Notes under the pieces: generated by a model
Database searches by the model: none
What the model saw: only the letters and a program-made list of their open reading frames with translations
What the model was told of the DNA's origin: nothing
In this document: positions 1-11,096 of the stretch, in pieces
How the letters are laid out: every line of letters begins with the position of its first letter
Numbering within the stretch: the stretch's first letter is position 1
From: Cryptomeria japonica
Taxonomy: Eukaryota > Streptophyta > Pinopsida > Cupressales > Cupressaceae
Assembly (NCBI RefSeq): GCF_030272615.1
Contig: NC_081414.1
Coordinates: 657,272,292 to 657,336,291 of the forward strand
Direction of reading: 5' to 3'
DNA length: 64,000 nucleotides
Program-made: the position numbers and the translations under genes

Positions 1-234
1 TGGTATTCCTTTGGGGTTCCCGGCGGGGCATTACAAAACCAGTTGACATCAATGACAACTTAATACCAATAATGCCGACAGGTTAACGGTCTCGTAAGAT
101 AAAATAATATAATATAGTCACTATTGCATGGTGGGGGGCTAAATAGGTCTCGATCAAGCATGGAGATGTAGGTGCTAAGGTGAGAACCCTAAACATGGTC
201 CAAATTGCAAGGGAGTACAATTTAGTATGCTACA
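1..234 (-). repeat. 3' LTR of element A, partial
   Basis: Positions 91-234 match 12128-12268 closely (shared GTAAGATAAAAT, GCATGGTGGGGG and AATAGGTCTCGAT blocks). On the minus strand the LTR starts at 234 with TGTAGCATAC, directly after a purine-rich tract at 235-255. The remainder lies left of the window. Confidence 0.75.
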
Positions 235-255
235 TTTATCCCCCACTTTTGCAAG
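235..255 (-). promoter_or_regulatory. Polypurine tract of element A
   Basis: On the minus strand this reads as a run of A and G (TTGCAAAAGTGGGGGATAAA) ending exactly where the 3' LTR starts. Polypurine tracts prime plus-strand synthesis in LTR elements. The same AAAGTGGGGGATAAA core stands before the 3' LTRs of elements B (23451) and C (46506), which supports the call. Confidence 0.7.
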
Positions 256-2864
256 AGTATGAGCTTACACAAATACTCACGGTAAAGTAAATGAAAGAGA
301 GATAAAGAAGATGAGAAATGAAGAGGAAGATAAGAAGGAGTATAAGACAACACTAATTTTGATGAACTAGGCCCCCAATATTAGGATCTTAACTCACTCA
401 AACATTTTAAAGGGCACACAAAACAAGACAAAAACAAAAACAAAAAGGCAAACAAAGGAAAAAGACATAAAAGGACACACAATAAATGCTAAGAACTGAA
501 AATAACTCCTCAAGTCAACTAGATGAAGAGACCTTGATATCAAAATATCTCAACCACTAATATCATTCTTGACAAATGCCATCTCACGATCATAGGTGAT
601 CACATAAAAGAGAAAAGTAAGCGTCATCCATGAACTACAAGTAGCTAAGTTATGAGGTCATGAGACGAAGGAGAGAGAGAACATAAATACAAATGAGATG
701 TGTTTATCTAGATGATTCATGAGAAGAATGGTGACAAAGAGAGAACATAGATACCTTGCCTCTACATGTTTGCATCTACATGATCCATGTTGGAGAGGAG
801 AGTAGGAATAGTCTAGCCCTATTCTGCTAGTTCCAGTCATCCTTGTGCATGTGTGCAAGTGATGTTTAGTTTCAAGTATGAAGCACCTCATTTTTGAGTG
901 TGTATCAACCTGTTTAAGACATGCAATATAAATGCAAATGCCAAGAGGTGACTGTGTGTCCAAATGTAAATGCCAAGAGGTGACTGTGTGTGCAAATGTA
1001 AATGCCAAGAGGTGACTGTGTGTGCAAAAATAAATTCCAAGACGTGAATGACATATACATGTCTAGTTTTGAGGACATCCCATGTAAGACTTTTTCTTGG
1101 GTTTTGATGATGTGTACCCTCATCCAACTCATATATCAAATGTTGCGTTTGGTTTCGGGTGTGAAGCATCTCGTATAAGAATTTGTGTCCTCTAGTTTAG
1201 GGAATGAACACCCTGTTTAAGACATGCAAAAATGATATGCAAAAATATAGTATATTATGGTACAAAGGGAGCATTATGGGTGTCCCCCTTAAGATGTCAA
1301 CTGAACCCTATGTTGATTTCTTAAGGAAGCTAGAGACAAGGATACCAACATTCAATACCAAGGAGATATGCTTTATGCAACAATGTCATAAATCCAAGTT
1401 TAAGAGGGAATACTCTTCAAGCAAGGATAAGATAGTTGAAAAAGTGATATCTTGCCACAAGTGTAAAGAGGATCCTTGGAGGAGAAGATATCTTTGCTCA
1501 AAAGACCTCCAAGAGGAGTTTCTTGAACAAATATAACATCTTCTACCAAAAGAAAGGAAGGAGAACAAGAACTCATACCTTCCCCCTATTTCTACGTGAA
1601 AGAGATTCTTGATGAAGGATGACACACATTTTAATGGATATGAGAGAGTAAGTTTATGATAGGTATACATTTCCTAGTGAGGAAGAGGTTGAAGCCAAGA
1701 AATTACACCTCTTATAAAAGATAGAATCCTTGAGAAAAATACAACTTCACACAAGTAATGATACCAAATTATAAGTAAACACCACTAAACAAAGGAAAAG
1801 TAGATCCTTAGAGAATATAAGAGAGAGAAATCAATGCCCCCCAAGTGCAAGGATAATGAGAAGAATTGCACATCTTCCAAAAGAAAAAATATTCATAAGA
1901 GAAATACCATCTCAAACAAAGAATAGATCCTAACCAAGGAACAAACATGTGATTGCATGAAGGATAATCCCATGCAAGAAGGGACATTAAGTTATGTATA
2001 ATGGAGCTTTAAAGGAAGAGGTAATCTTCAAAGAGGGAGAGTGAGAAAAAGAAATATAAACCCTTGTAAGAAGAGATTTTACATGAATAAATACACAATA
2101 TAATCACTTAGATAGATATTCAATATAAGATAATACATTAATATATGTAAAATGCATCTTCATAGAAGAGAAAATATTTAAAGAGAGAAATGGGAAGAGA
2201 AAGCTTACATATTCCACTTAAAGATAGATTAGTCATAAAAGATATATCATTTCATGTTATATAGGATATCAACACATGAGAAATGCAACCCCTAAAGAGA
2301 ATAATAAAACTTTAGAGATGAAGGGAGAAAGGGGGAAGCCATCATTTCCCCCTAAGCAAGAATAAAAGGATGGATTAGGGGGGATGACTACACATTTCCT
2401 TAGGAGAGATTATCCACAATAGATGTGCCATTTCAAAATAAGAATAAGTTCTATGCAAGGAATACACATGCATTCACCTGAAAGATAAGCCTATGCAAGA
2501 AAGGACATCGATTTATGAAAAATGCACTCCATAAAGGAAATGGTGAAAGTTTAAAGATGAGAAAGTGAACCATGTTGATACCCCAATATATCTAAAATTG
2601 AAAAGGTACCACCTCTAATTACAAAGGTCCACCAATTAAGTTAATTACTTGTGTTATAGGGTGAGGAGAAACACGAGGGTGAGGGGAGTGCCAAGGCACT
2701 ACCTTTTCACCAAGAAACAGAGAAAGATCTATTGAATGATGTATATGAGAACAATCATATTGTTCTTCAAAAAATTCTTTGAATGTTTTATATTTTCCGA
2801 GAGAATGAGAACCACAATAATGAAAAAGATAATATCCAATTCATTCTTTATGCTTAGTGATAAA
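256..2864 (-). other. Long 3' non-coding region of element A
   Basis: About 2.6 kb between the gag-like gene and the polypurine tract hold no credible coding sequence; the short open frames here are not conserved in B or C. Several blocks are shared with the other two elements: a pyrimidine-rich stretch (minus strand, about 300-430), the block around 1420-1540 matching 45230-45380 in C and 22560-22690 in B, and the block around 780-910 matching 45860-45960 in C. Because sequence is conserved without an open frame, it may act as RNA or DNA, for example in packaging, priming or 3'-end formation; that is inference. Confidence 0.6.
925..1052 (-). repeat. Four-unit 32-bp tandem repeat in the 3' region of element A
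   Basis: The core CCAAGAGGTGACTGTGTG starts at 941, 973 and 1005, with a decayed fourth copy at 1037, giving a constant 32-bp step. The array occupies the same place, relative to flanking conserved blocks, as the 67-bp array of element C. Confidence 0.85.
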
Positions 2865-4050
2865 TTACACAAAGGGAAAAATAACATTATTGTCATACTT
2901 CAATTTCCAAGTTATTCTAGTTTCTAATTGTTCTTGATCATCAATAGGTGTAGATTTAGAATATTGAGATTTAGGACAAGAAGAAGAAGGATTTTCTTCA
3001 ATGATTTTAATAGTTACATTATCACCTAGTTTTTGTATACCGTCTTGACAATCTGGACAATCACTAGCATCATGATCATGATTTTGATGAAATGAACAAA
3101 AAGGAGTCTTTGAAGAAGGATTCCTTTTAGCCTCTTGATGCATCCTTTGTCTTACAAGATGATCCTTAAAGTCTTGAATCCTAAGGAGGCCATCCATAGT
3201 AGATTTATGATCATGTCCTAGGCCTTATGTAGTAATTTGTGTAGTAGGGTTTATAGGGACTCTAATTCCTTGTTCAAATTTGTCAAGTCCTCATCCTCTA
3301 AAACCTTGTTTTGATACTTTGTTAAAGCCACTCCTATAGGAATTTGTTAATTGAAAAGGGGGAGGAACACTATAATGAATTTATTTGAATCTTATAGTGT
3401 AAGAATATTTAGAAGGCATGAAAGTATTAGTAGATGAAGAAGGAATATCTTGGGGAGGAGGATTTTCCATTCTTTCATCATGCATATCCTCTTTGGTTGA
3501 TTGAGAGGGATGACCCTTATCATCTAAGGCCTCATATTTACTTAACGTTATATGGGGAGAGAGATCATGAATTAAATACATAACATCATCCTCTCTAAAT
3601 TTTTTTGATGATTAAGTAATGCTCTAGGAGAATAGGGTGATCTAGAGAGATGGAAACACCCATGTCTTGATTTTTCCTCTCTTGTGCTAGGGTATGCATA
3701 TGAGAAGAAGATGGAGTCATGTTGCTCTTCAATGCTTTCTATGCATTAGAGAGATAATTCATAGGAGTATTAGTTTGTTCTTTATTCACATTATATTCCA
3801 TAGGAGAGGTACAAGTATTAAATGTTCCATTACCATCTCTATTTTTGGGACCCACAAAGGCTTTTAAATGATCTACATATGAAATGCATTGTTTTAAAAA
3901 TATCACCAAAAAGTAACATATATAATAAATATAATCTTTGAGATCTAGCTGATGAAATGGAAGAAACTTGGAAATCCTAAAAATGTAATACATCCAAGTC
4001 CTATGAATGAAAATAAGTAACATGAAGTGAAAAAAGCCATTATACAACAC
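2865..4050 (-). pseudogene. gag: gag-like gene of element A with G-patch and CHHC zinc knuckle, broken
   Basis: Read right to left, the first open piece (3739-4050) starts with hydrophobic stretches (NGFFHFMLLIF and IYYICYFLVIF) and continues into ISYVDHLKAFVGP, which is also found in element C. The next piece (3381-3581) has an acidic, Ser/Pro-rich stretch with LSKYEALDD. Then comes a G-patch-like segment (about 3215-3345: GFNKVSKQGFRG, FEQGIRVPI, GLGHD) holding two stops. The last piece (2865-3197) begins MDGLLRIQDF and carries a zinc knuckle, CSFHQNHDHDASDC, with C-x2-H-x4-H-x4-C spacing typical of Tat/Athila-type gag proteins. Stops separate the pieces, so no intact protein is possible. 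The same domain order in C shows this was once one gene. The role as nucleic-acid-binding structural protein is inferred from the knuckle. Confidence 0.65.
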
Positions 4051-4179
4051 AAGTATAATAAATGTACGTAAAAAGCAACGTAATCATATCTGAAATAGAA
4101 AATAAATCAAATCCATTAATTCCCATGACAAGTATTTAAATTTAGATTGAAGTAAATTAATAAATTAGGATTTTATAAA

Positions 4180-5022
4180 TAAAACCTCTTAATTTATGCA
4201 AATTAATAAAATTCTCAAATTAAAAAAAAAATTGTTTTGAGATTTAAATTTTGAAAATTTGAAATAAAATTTAAAAATGAGAATTTGAAATTTGAATTTT
4301 GAATTTTGAACGTTGAAATTTGAATTTTGAAACTTGAATAATGCCAAATTTTAGAAAATGATTATTCAAGAAAAATAAGCAAATTGGTTTGTGATTTTTT
4401 TTTTTTTTGAAAAATTAGAGAATAATTGTGAAAAATTATGTAATCTCTTACGAAATTTAAATTTAAAATTAGGGTCTTGTGAGAAGATCCTCTGAATTTT
4501 AAAATTTAAAATTAAAATTAGATCTAAGGTTCAAATTTTGAAAATTGAAGTAATCAATGCAAAATTGAGAAATTAATTTAAATTTAAAAATTAGGGTCCT
4601 TTTAATTAACCACTAAATTTTAAAATTTAATTTCCAATGAGGTCTAAGATTGAAATTTTGAATTTGAATTACTACCAAATATAAAAATAATTAATTCAAA
4701 CTTTAGACAACCCACAAAGTTAATCTTAAATTTGAAAACTAGGGTTTTTGAAATAAACCACTTAATTTAAAAATTTATTGGAAAATTTAACTTGCAAATG
4801 AAATTTTGAATTGTTAAATATGAAAAGCACTTAGATCTGAAATAATTATTCAAAATTAAGAAAAACACAAGTTCAATTTTGAAAATAAAAACTTAGAATT
4901 TTAATGAATTTAACCCCTAATTTTTTAAAATTTGCATGGAAATCAAGCTTCTAAATGAAAATTTCAAATTTAAATTGCAAAAACACTCAGATCTGATAAC
5001 ATAAATCATAAAAAATGGTGTT
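4180..5022 (-). other. AT-rich leader of element A
   Basis: This lies between the primer site and the gag-like gene. It is very AT-rich, with many near-repeats of GAATTTTGAAATTT (densest at 4230-4345) and a run of T at 4399-4409. No coding sequence is seen. The leaders of B and C have similar composition and scattered AGATCTGA words. Confidence 0.5.
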
Positions 5023-5042
5023 CGGAGTTGTGTTCACCAAAA
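5023..5042 (-). promoter_or_regulatory. Primer-binding-site-like sequence of element A
   Basis: On the minus strand the sequence just inside the 5' LTR reads TTTTGGTGAACACAACTCC. Elements B and C have TTTTGGTGAACCCAACG and TTTTGGTGAGCCCGATG at the same place. The shared word and position argue for a tRNA primer site other than initiator Met; I cannot name the tRNA from sight. Confidence 0.55.
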
Positions 5043-5503
5043 TGTAATGCGCAAAAATTTAGGATTTACACCCAAAATTTGAAAACAACTAATTTTTCAC
5101 TTAAAGGACATTACATTCAAAAGAGGATGGGGAATTCACTAGATCTACTGATGAATCAGATGAAGACAAAATGCTAAGTGAATTATGATTGAATGTATTC
5201 CTCTTTTGTGAGTTGAATTCTTAAAATAGGGTAAATGCTAAAAATTGAAGGAAAAGCTAAGAAATCAATGAGCTACAAATGCACGATTTTTGCACGCATG
5301 TAGGTCTGAGCAATATATGTCAGATCAGACCTGCTCCCTAAAATTCCCCAAAAAGTGTTAGGATCTTGGTGCATCACATTGGTCCTCCAAACTTTTCGCA
5401 CACCAAAGATGGATGATTTGTCTTTGTGAATAAAGCTTAATCTAAAGAGTAGAGCTCCATACATGTTTCCTACACCTAGAAAGAAAAGAAGAGGGGTTGA
5501 GAA

Positions 5504-6206
5504 TGTAAGGAAACAAAGGTGTGTGGAAACGCTTCCTATGCTAATCTTGAGAGGACGATTATGCAAATTTCAACTTAACTATTACAGAGATCACAAGAAG
5601 CACATAGAGTAGCAATAAAACAATAAACACATAACATAGTGATTATCATGGGGAAAACCCATACGGGTGAAAAACCCCACACTTTAAAACCTGCATAGTA
5701 TATTAACAAATAAACAAGAGATTACAATGCACTTGCAATGCAAGTTCTTACAAGAGCATCACCTCAACTCAAGCTCAGAGAGACTTCACTAGCATCCTTC
5801 TAGCACCGAGCCTTGCAAACCAAACTCCATCATACAAACTCCTCTCCAAGCCCTCATTATATAGGAATTTTACAACCTAGAAACCATTTGTGGTTTTACA
5901 ATACCATGGGCAAAACCTCCATGACATGTTTTGCCCACCCTTGACATTTGTTTTTCCAAGATAAGAAAACCAGGTTAAAAATAGTTACTCACGTCCAAAC
6001 TCTTATCCCCTATTTTTGACCCTCATAACTAACATGAAATGTGTCATATAATCTCTAAAAATGGCCCTCCTATATTATACTATGGACATGGCATCTTTTG
6101 ACAACTCATATACCTTTTTTCAAGGCACCAACACATGGAGAACCTCCCAACTACATTTGGAACAATTTACTAAAAATTGGAAGGTTGAGACACATGTATC
6201 TCAACA
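5504..6206 (-). repeat. 3' LTR of the copia element
   Basis: A 703-bp direct repeat of 10421-11096. It contains a 27-bp stretch (about 5589-5615) absent from the other copy; the flanking ACAA microhomology suggests a deletion in the 5' copy. A minus-strand TATATAA is at 5857-5863. Confidence 0.93.
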
Positions 6207-6219
6207 TTCTTCCACTTGT
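6207..6219 (-). promoter_or_regulatory. Polypurine tract of the copia element
   Basis: On the minus strand the sequence ACAAGTGGAAGAA ends directly before the 3' LTR start TGTTGAG. Purine-rich content and exact adjacency fit a plus-strand primer. Confidence 0.75.
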
Positions 6220-6261
6220 CGAATACCTTGCAAGAGTCAGGGGATCCATATTACCATGGAC

Positions 6262-8044
6262 TCAACAATTAGGGGCCAAGAGGCCCATAGACTCTGAAGA
6301 CCATCTGAACTTCTCTATGCTCACGAGCTTAGTTAATGAATCAACAACATTCACCAAAGTTTCTACCTTCTCCAGCTTCACCTTACCATCCCTTACCATA
6401 TCTCTCACAAAATGATATTGTACATCAATGTGTTTGGTCCTGGCATGAAAAGTCGGGTTCTTCGTTAGGCAGATTGCACTCTGACTGACACTATAAATTG
6501 TCATTGCACCCTGTTTAAATTCTATATCTCTTAAGCCAAATGGCTTCTTTGTAGGCATGAGTAGCTGCCATATACTTTGCCTCTATAGTAGACAAAGTAA
6601 CCACAGCCTGTCACTTTCTCATCCAACTAATTGCACCACCAAATAATGTAAACACAAATGCACTGGTGGATCTTCTTCTATCAACATCACCTGCCCAGTT
6701 TGAATCCACAAAGCCTCTAATATCCAAGGAATGTGCATTTCCTGTTCCATGAAAACATATAGAGTACTCTGAGGTACCCTGCAAGTATCTAAAAACTCTT
6801 TTTACTGCATCCCAATGTGCTCTTCCTGGATTAGACATGTAATGGGAAAGAACTCCCACTGCTTGGGCAATATCTGGTCTTGTACAAACCATAGCATACA
6901 TTAAACTTCCAACAACACTTTGGTATGGTACTCGACTCATCTCTTCCATCTCCAATGGGGATGTAGGACACTGTAAACTAGAAAGCTTTGTTCCCATTGT
7001 AACAGGAACACTCAATGGTCTAGAATCTTGCATATTAAATCTTCTCAGAATAGTACCAACATACTTACTCTGGCCTAGCCAAAGCTTTTTGTTTTGTCTA
7101 TCTCTTACAATCTCCACTCCCAAAATGTGTCTTGTTGTACCAAGATCTTTCATATCAAATTTTGTCGAGAGTTGAGATTTTAATTCTACAATAAAACCTT
7201 TTCCTTTCCCAATAAACAACATGTCATCAACATACAAGGCAATAACTAGGAAATGATCACCATCAGATTTGAAATATATACAATGATCATATTTAGACCG
7301 CACAAACCCCAAACTCAATACATATGTATCAAACTTTTGGTACCACATCCTAGGACTTTGTTTTAAACCATACAAGGATTTCTTCAACTTACAGACCAAA
7401 TTACTTTTACCTTTTACCACATAGTGCTCTGGCTGTGTCATATAAATTTCTTCCTCCAAATCTCCATGAAGGAAAGTAGTTTTTACATCCATTTGTTTGA
7501 CCTCTAGATCATAAGTTGTTGTAATAGAAAGCAAGAAATGAATGGATGTCATTTTGGCTATAGGAGAAAAAATCTCACCATAATCTACTCCCTCAACCTG
7601 GGAGTAACCTTTTGCAACCAAATGTGCTTTGTACTTCTCAATTCTTCCATCTGAACCTATCTTCCTTTTGAACACCCATTTGCAACCAACAGGCTTTCGT
7701 CCTTTAGGCAATGGTACAAGGTCCCATGTGTCATTCTTCTTAAGAGCTGCCATCTCTTCATCCATGGCAATTTTCCAAGACTCTGAATCATTCATACCAA
7801 GAGCCTTTTCTACAGATTTCAGTTCATCAATATTAACATTCAAAGCAAATATGCATCTCCAATCATCAAGAGAATATCCATACCTTTCAGGTGGTTTTCT
7901 TTGTCTAGTAGACCTTTGAACAAGTTCAGGTTCAGGTTCTTCTTCTTCCTCTGATGATTCAGAACTTGTAGAGCTCTCATCAACTTCTTGTCTTTCTAAG
8001 GGCCTCGATTCAACTTTTTCAGGTGTAGCAGGCAGTTGAATCAC
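6262..8044 (-). pseudogene. pol: copia reverse transcriptase and RNase H
   Basis: The open part (6611-8044, 477 codons) begins with an acidic linker and QRSTRQRKPPERYGY, then the copia RT fold: SWKIAMDEEMAALKKNDTW, GCKWVFKRK, LVAKGYSQ, MDVKTTFLHGDLEEEIYM, SLYGLKQSPRMWY and the catalytic YVDD (ALYVDDMLFIG). RNase H starts with the GFVDSNWAGD block near the end of this frame. A TGA follows WMRK, at 6611. A frameshift near 6540 shifts the rest, which continues as SQSAICLTKNPTFHARTKHID to about 6262. The usual D of the DSQSA block reads as V-S-Q-S. The RT active site is intact, but the protein is cut before the end of RNase H. It is in the same reading frame as the upstream gag segment. Confidence 0.92.
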
Positions 8045-9100
8045 ATCTTTCTTTTCTTCCTTTTGTTTTGGCTACACTGTAACAGAAGAAGACTTAGTTT
8101 CTCTAAAAATAACACTTCTGGAATAAAATACCTTTTGTGCAACAGGATCCCAAATCTTGTATCCTTTCACACTATAACTATATCCAATGAATATACATTT
8201 AACAACTTTGTTATCCAATTTTGTCCACTTCTCCTTTGGCACATGAGCATATGCCTCACAACCAAAAACTCTCAGATGACTAAGTGAAGGCTTGTGGCTC
8301 GACCACGCTTCCTTTGGTGTTTTATCAACAAGAGCTGATGTAGGAGACTTGTTTATCAGGTAGCAGGTAGTGGCTATAGCTTGAGCCCAAAACTTTTATT
8401 CTAGACCAGCACCACTTAGCATACTCCTAGCCTTCTCCATCAAGGTCCTGTTCATTCTTTCTGCAACTCCATTCTGTTGTGGAGAATACGAAGTTGTCTT
8501 CTGTCTCTTAATACGACAATCTTTACAATATGTGTCAAAATCATTGGAAATATTCACCGCCATTATCTATCCTTAAACATTTTATTTTCTTTCCAATCTA
8601 CAACTCAACCATTGCTTTAAATTCTTTGAAACGACTAAAAATTTAGCTTTACTCTTAAGAAAATAAACCCATGTTCTTATACTGAAATCATCAATGAAAG
8701 AAACATAATAAACTGATTTACCAATAGAAGAAATATCAACTGGACCAAATACATCTGAATGGATTAGATCCAAAACACTTGAAGACTTATAAGAATTGGA
8801 GTAAAACTGAATGCGGTTTTGTTTTCCATAAATACAATGCTCACAAAAATCAATTTCAAGATTGCAATCATTCAACCCATTAACAAGGTTCTTATTTTTC
8901 AAAGTTCATAGACCCTTCTCACCTATGTGGCCAAGTCTCAGGTGCCACAACATTGTCTTCTCTGCAGGCAACTTTGATTTGATAGACAAATCACCCTTGG
9001 GTACCCAAAAACCATGACCATCTGCTGAAAGAGACACCCTCTCCTTTTCCAACATAGTCTTTATCACAGTCTTATCAGAAGTGCTATTGCACTCAACTGT
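8045..9100 (-). pseudogene. pol: copia integrase
   Basis: This continues the gag-pol frame downstream of protease. It contains the pre-integrase stretch MLWHLRLGHIGEKGL, the zinc-site FCEHCIYGKQNR, DLIHSDVFGP, VSFIDDFSIRTWVYFLK, and, after a one-base shift near 8640, RIDNGGEYF and a conserved C-terminal block ending in SALVDKTP, FGCEAYAHVPKEKW and FIGYSYSVKGYK. The catalytic D-D-E framework can be followed. Breaks are several stops: TGA where CGA (Arg) is expected at 9101, and TAG where CAG (Gln) is expected near 8600 and 8070. Pattern and positions fit decay by C-to-T change. Confidence 0.85.
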
Positions 9101-10297
9101 TCATGCATCAAGCGGGTACAATGTATCCATTCTGCTTCCTCTTGCTATTACCATAGCACCTCTCACCATTTTCACACCCGCTTTAGAAAACTGTACATGC
9201 ACACCCACATCTATTAGTTTGCTAACAGATAACAAATTTCTTGCTAGTCCTAGGATATGCAAGACGCCATCAAATCTTCTAGTTCTACCATCAGAAAATT
9301 TAACATGAACACTTCCACGACCAACACTATCAAGAAAGGAGTTATCACCCAAATACACCTTACCACCATCAAACTTTTCATACTTACTAAACCAATTTCT
9401 AATAGGAGTCATATGGAAAGATGCACCTGATTTTATCAACCATGCATTGTCACCTGCATGAGTGGCCAAGGCTGCAATAAAAGCATCTCCATCTTCCTTC
9501 TCAGACTCAGAATCAGAATCTTGCTTCTTCTTCTTTTTCTTCTTTTCTTCTTTACAGTCCTTTCGGAAATGTCCGGGCATTCCACAATTCCAGCAAATTA
9601 CCTTGGACTTACCAGGAGATTTTGATCTCCCCTTATTCTTGGACTTAGAATGGTCATTTTGCTTTTCATTCTTGCCTCTTTCCTTTGGTCTTCCTCGAAC
9701 ACTCAAAGCCTCTTTGGCATTCAGAGAGACCTTCCTTCTCATCTCCTTAGAAAGTAGAGAACCAACAACATCCTCCATCTTCAAGGCAACTGCAGTACTC
9801 CCTATGGCCATCACAAGGCTATCCCATGAGTCTGGCAACGAACATAGTAGGATTTGGCACCTTTCTTCTTCATCCATTGGTACCGCAACTGAGGTCAACT
9901 GAGTCACCAGCATATTAAAAATTTCCAGATACTCAGAAATTTGTCCACCTTCTTCCATTCTCAAGGAATGCAACTTCTTCCTCAAGAAAATTTTATTCAC
10001 AAGTGATTTTTCTTGGTAGATCTCACTTAGCTTCTTCCAAAGCTTCTTCATAGTAGATTCTTCATGGACATTAATCAGAATTGAGTCTGCAAGGCACAAT
10101 CTTATGAGACCTTTAGCTTTTCTATCCATTACATCATATTGTGCAGCTAAAGTCGGATCTGTGGGCCTCGACTTATTCTAATCGACTGCATCCCATAGAT
10201 CTCAATCAATCAATAGATCTTCCATCTTCAGCTTCCACATTTCAAAGTTTGTGCTAGAAAAATTCTCTACATCAATCCTCCCTGATATACTTGCCAT
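9101..10297 (-). pseudogene. gag: copia gag and protease
   Basis: The likely original start is the ATG at 10297 (MASISGRIDVENFSSTNF), in frame with the long open stretch 9101-10129 and separated from it by one TGA and one TAG. The first part is the UBN2-type gag fold (KAKGLIRLCLADSI, LWKKLSEIYQEKSL, LPDSWDSLVMAI). A zinc knuckle, CWNCGMPGHFRKDC, follows a basic Ser/Lys-rich stretch, then a Lys run and acidic spacer. The protease block reads AWLIKSGASFHMTP, so the catalytic Asp of the usual D-S-G-A is Lys here (codon AAA near 9430) and the enzyme would be dead even without the stops. The end at 9101 is a TGA inside the gag-pol frame, not a natural terminus. Confidence 0.92.
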
Positions 10298-10400
10298 CTT
10301 TACGATCCTGCAATACAGAAATGAAATACTTTGTACAAGCTCCCACTCAAACCTTGATTAGCTCAAAAAACCCTGTACCCAACAAATACAACCAAAAACT

Positions 10401-10420
10401 AGCCAGGCTCTGATACCACT
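10401..10420 (-). promoter_or_regulatory. Initiator-Met primer-binding site of the copia element
   Basis: On the minus strand the 20 bases adjoining the 5' LTR read AGTGGTATCAGAGCCTGGCT. The TGGTATCAGAGC word is the standard plant site complementary to initiator-Met tRNA. Confidence 0.95.
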
Positions 10421-11096
10421 TGTAAGGAAGCAAAGGTGTGCAGAAACACTTCCTACGCTAATCTTGAGAGGATGATTATGCAAATTTCAACTTAACTATT
10501 ATAGAGATCACAATAAACACATAACATAGTGATTATCGTGGGGAAAACCCATATGGGTGAAAAACCCCACACTCTAAAACTTGCACAGTATATTAACAAA
10601 TCAACAAGAGATTACAATACACTTGCAATGCAAGTTCTTACAAGAGCATCACCTCAACTCAAGCTCAGAGAGACTTCACTAGCATCCTTCTAGCACCTAG
10701 CCTTGCTAACCAAACTCCATCATACAAACTCCTCTCCAAGCCCTCATTATATAAGAATTTTACAACCTAGAAACCATTTGTGGTTTTACAATACCATGGA
10801 CAAAACCTCCATGACATGTGTTGCCCACCCTTGACATTTGTTTTTCCAAGATAAGAAAACTAGGTTAAAAATAGTTACTCACGTCCAAACTCTTATCCCC
10901 TATTTTTGGCCCTCATAACTAACATGAAATGTGTCATATAATCTCTAAAAATGGCCCTCCTATATTATACTATGGACATGGCATCTTTTGACAACTCATA
11001 TACCTTTTTTCAAGGCACCAACACATGGAAAACCTCCCAAATACATTTGGAACAATTTACTAAAAATTGTAAGGTTGAGACACATGTATCTCAACA
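10421..11096 (-). repeat. 5' LTR of the copia element
   Basis: A 676-bp repeat of 5504-6206 adjoining the primer site. The minus-strand TATATAA at 10747-10753 is a plausible core promoter for the element. Confidence 0.93.

Larger units (their letters stand above)
5504..11096 (-). mobile_element. Ty1/copia retrotransposon, nearly full length, inactivated
   Basis: The 5593-bp element has LTRs of 703 bp (5504-6206) and 676 bp (10421-11096), both bounded by TG...CA. The flanking 5-mers are GAGAA (5499-5503) and GAAAA (11097-11101), a target duplication with one change. It has an initiator-Met primer site, a purine tract, and a gag-protease-integrase-RT-RNase H order characteristic of copia. It sits inside the 5' LTR of element A, so it is younger than A. 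The LTRs differ at roughly two dozen positions by eye, mostly transitions, plus one 27-bp gap. A Tork/Tnt1-like lineage is my tentative reading of the protein motifs. Confidence 0.93.

Noticed and set aside
658-1169. Three overlapping open frames on the minus strand
   Set aside because: They read through the 32-bp tandem array and neighbouring non-coding blocks; the repeated HTVTSWHLHL-like text is a translation of the array.
9462-9902. A 146-codon open frame on the plus strand
   Set aside because: It is the antisense shadow of the copia gag, whose Lys and Ser runs give Phe and Ser runs on the other strand.
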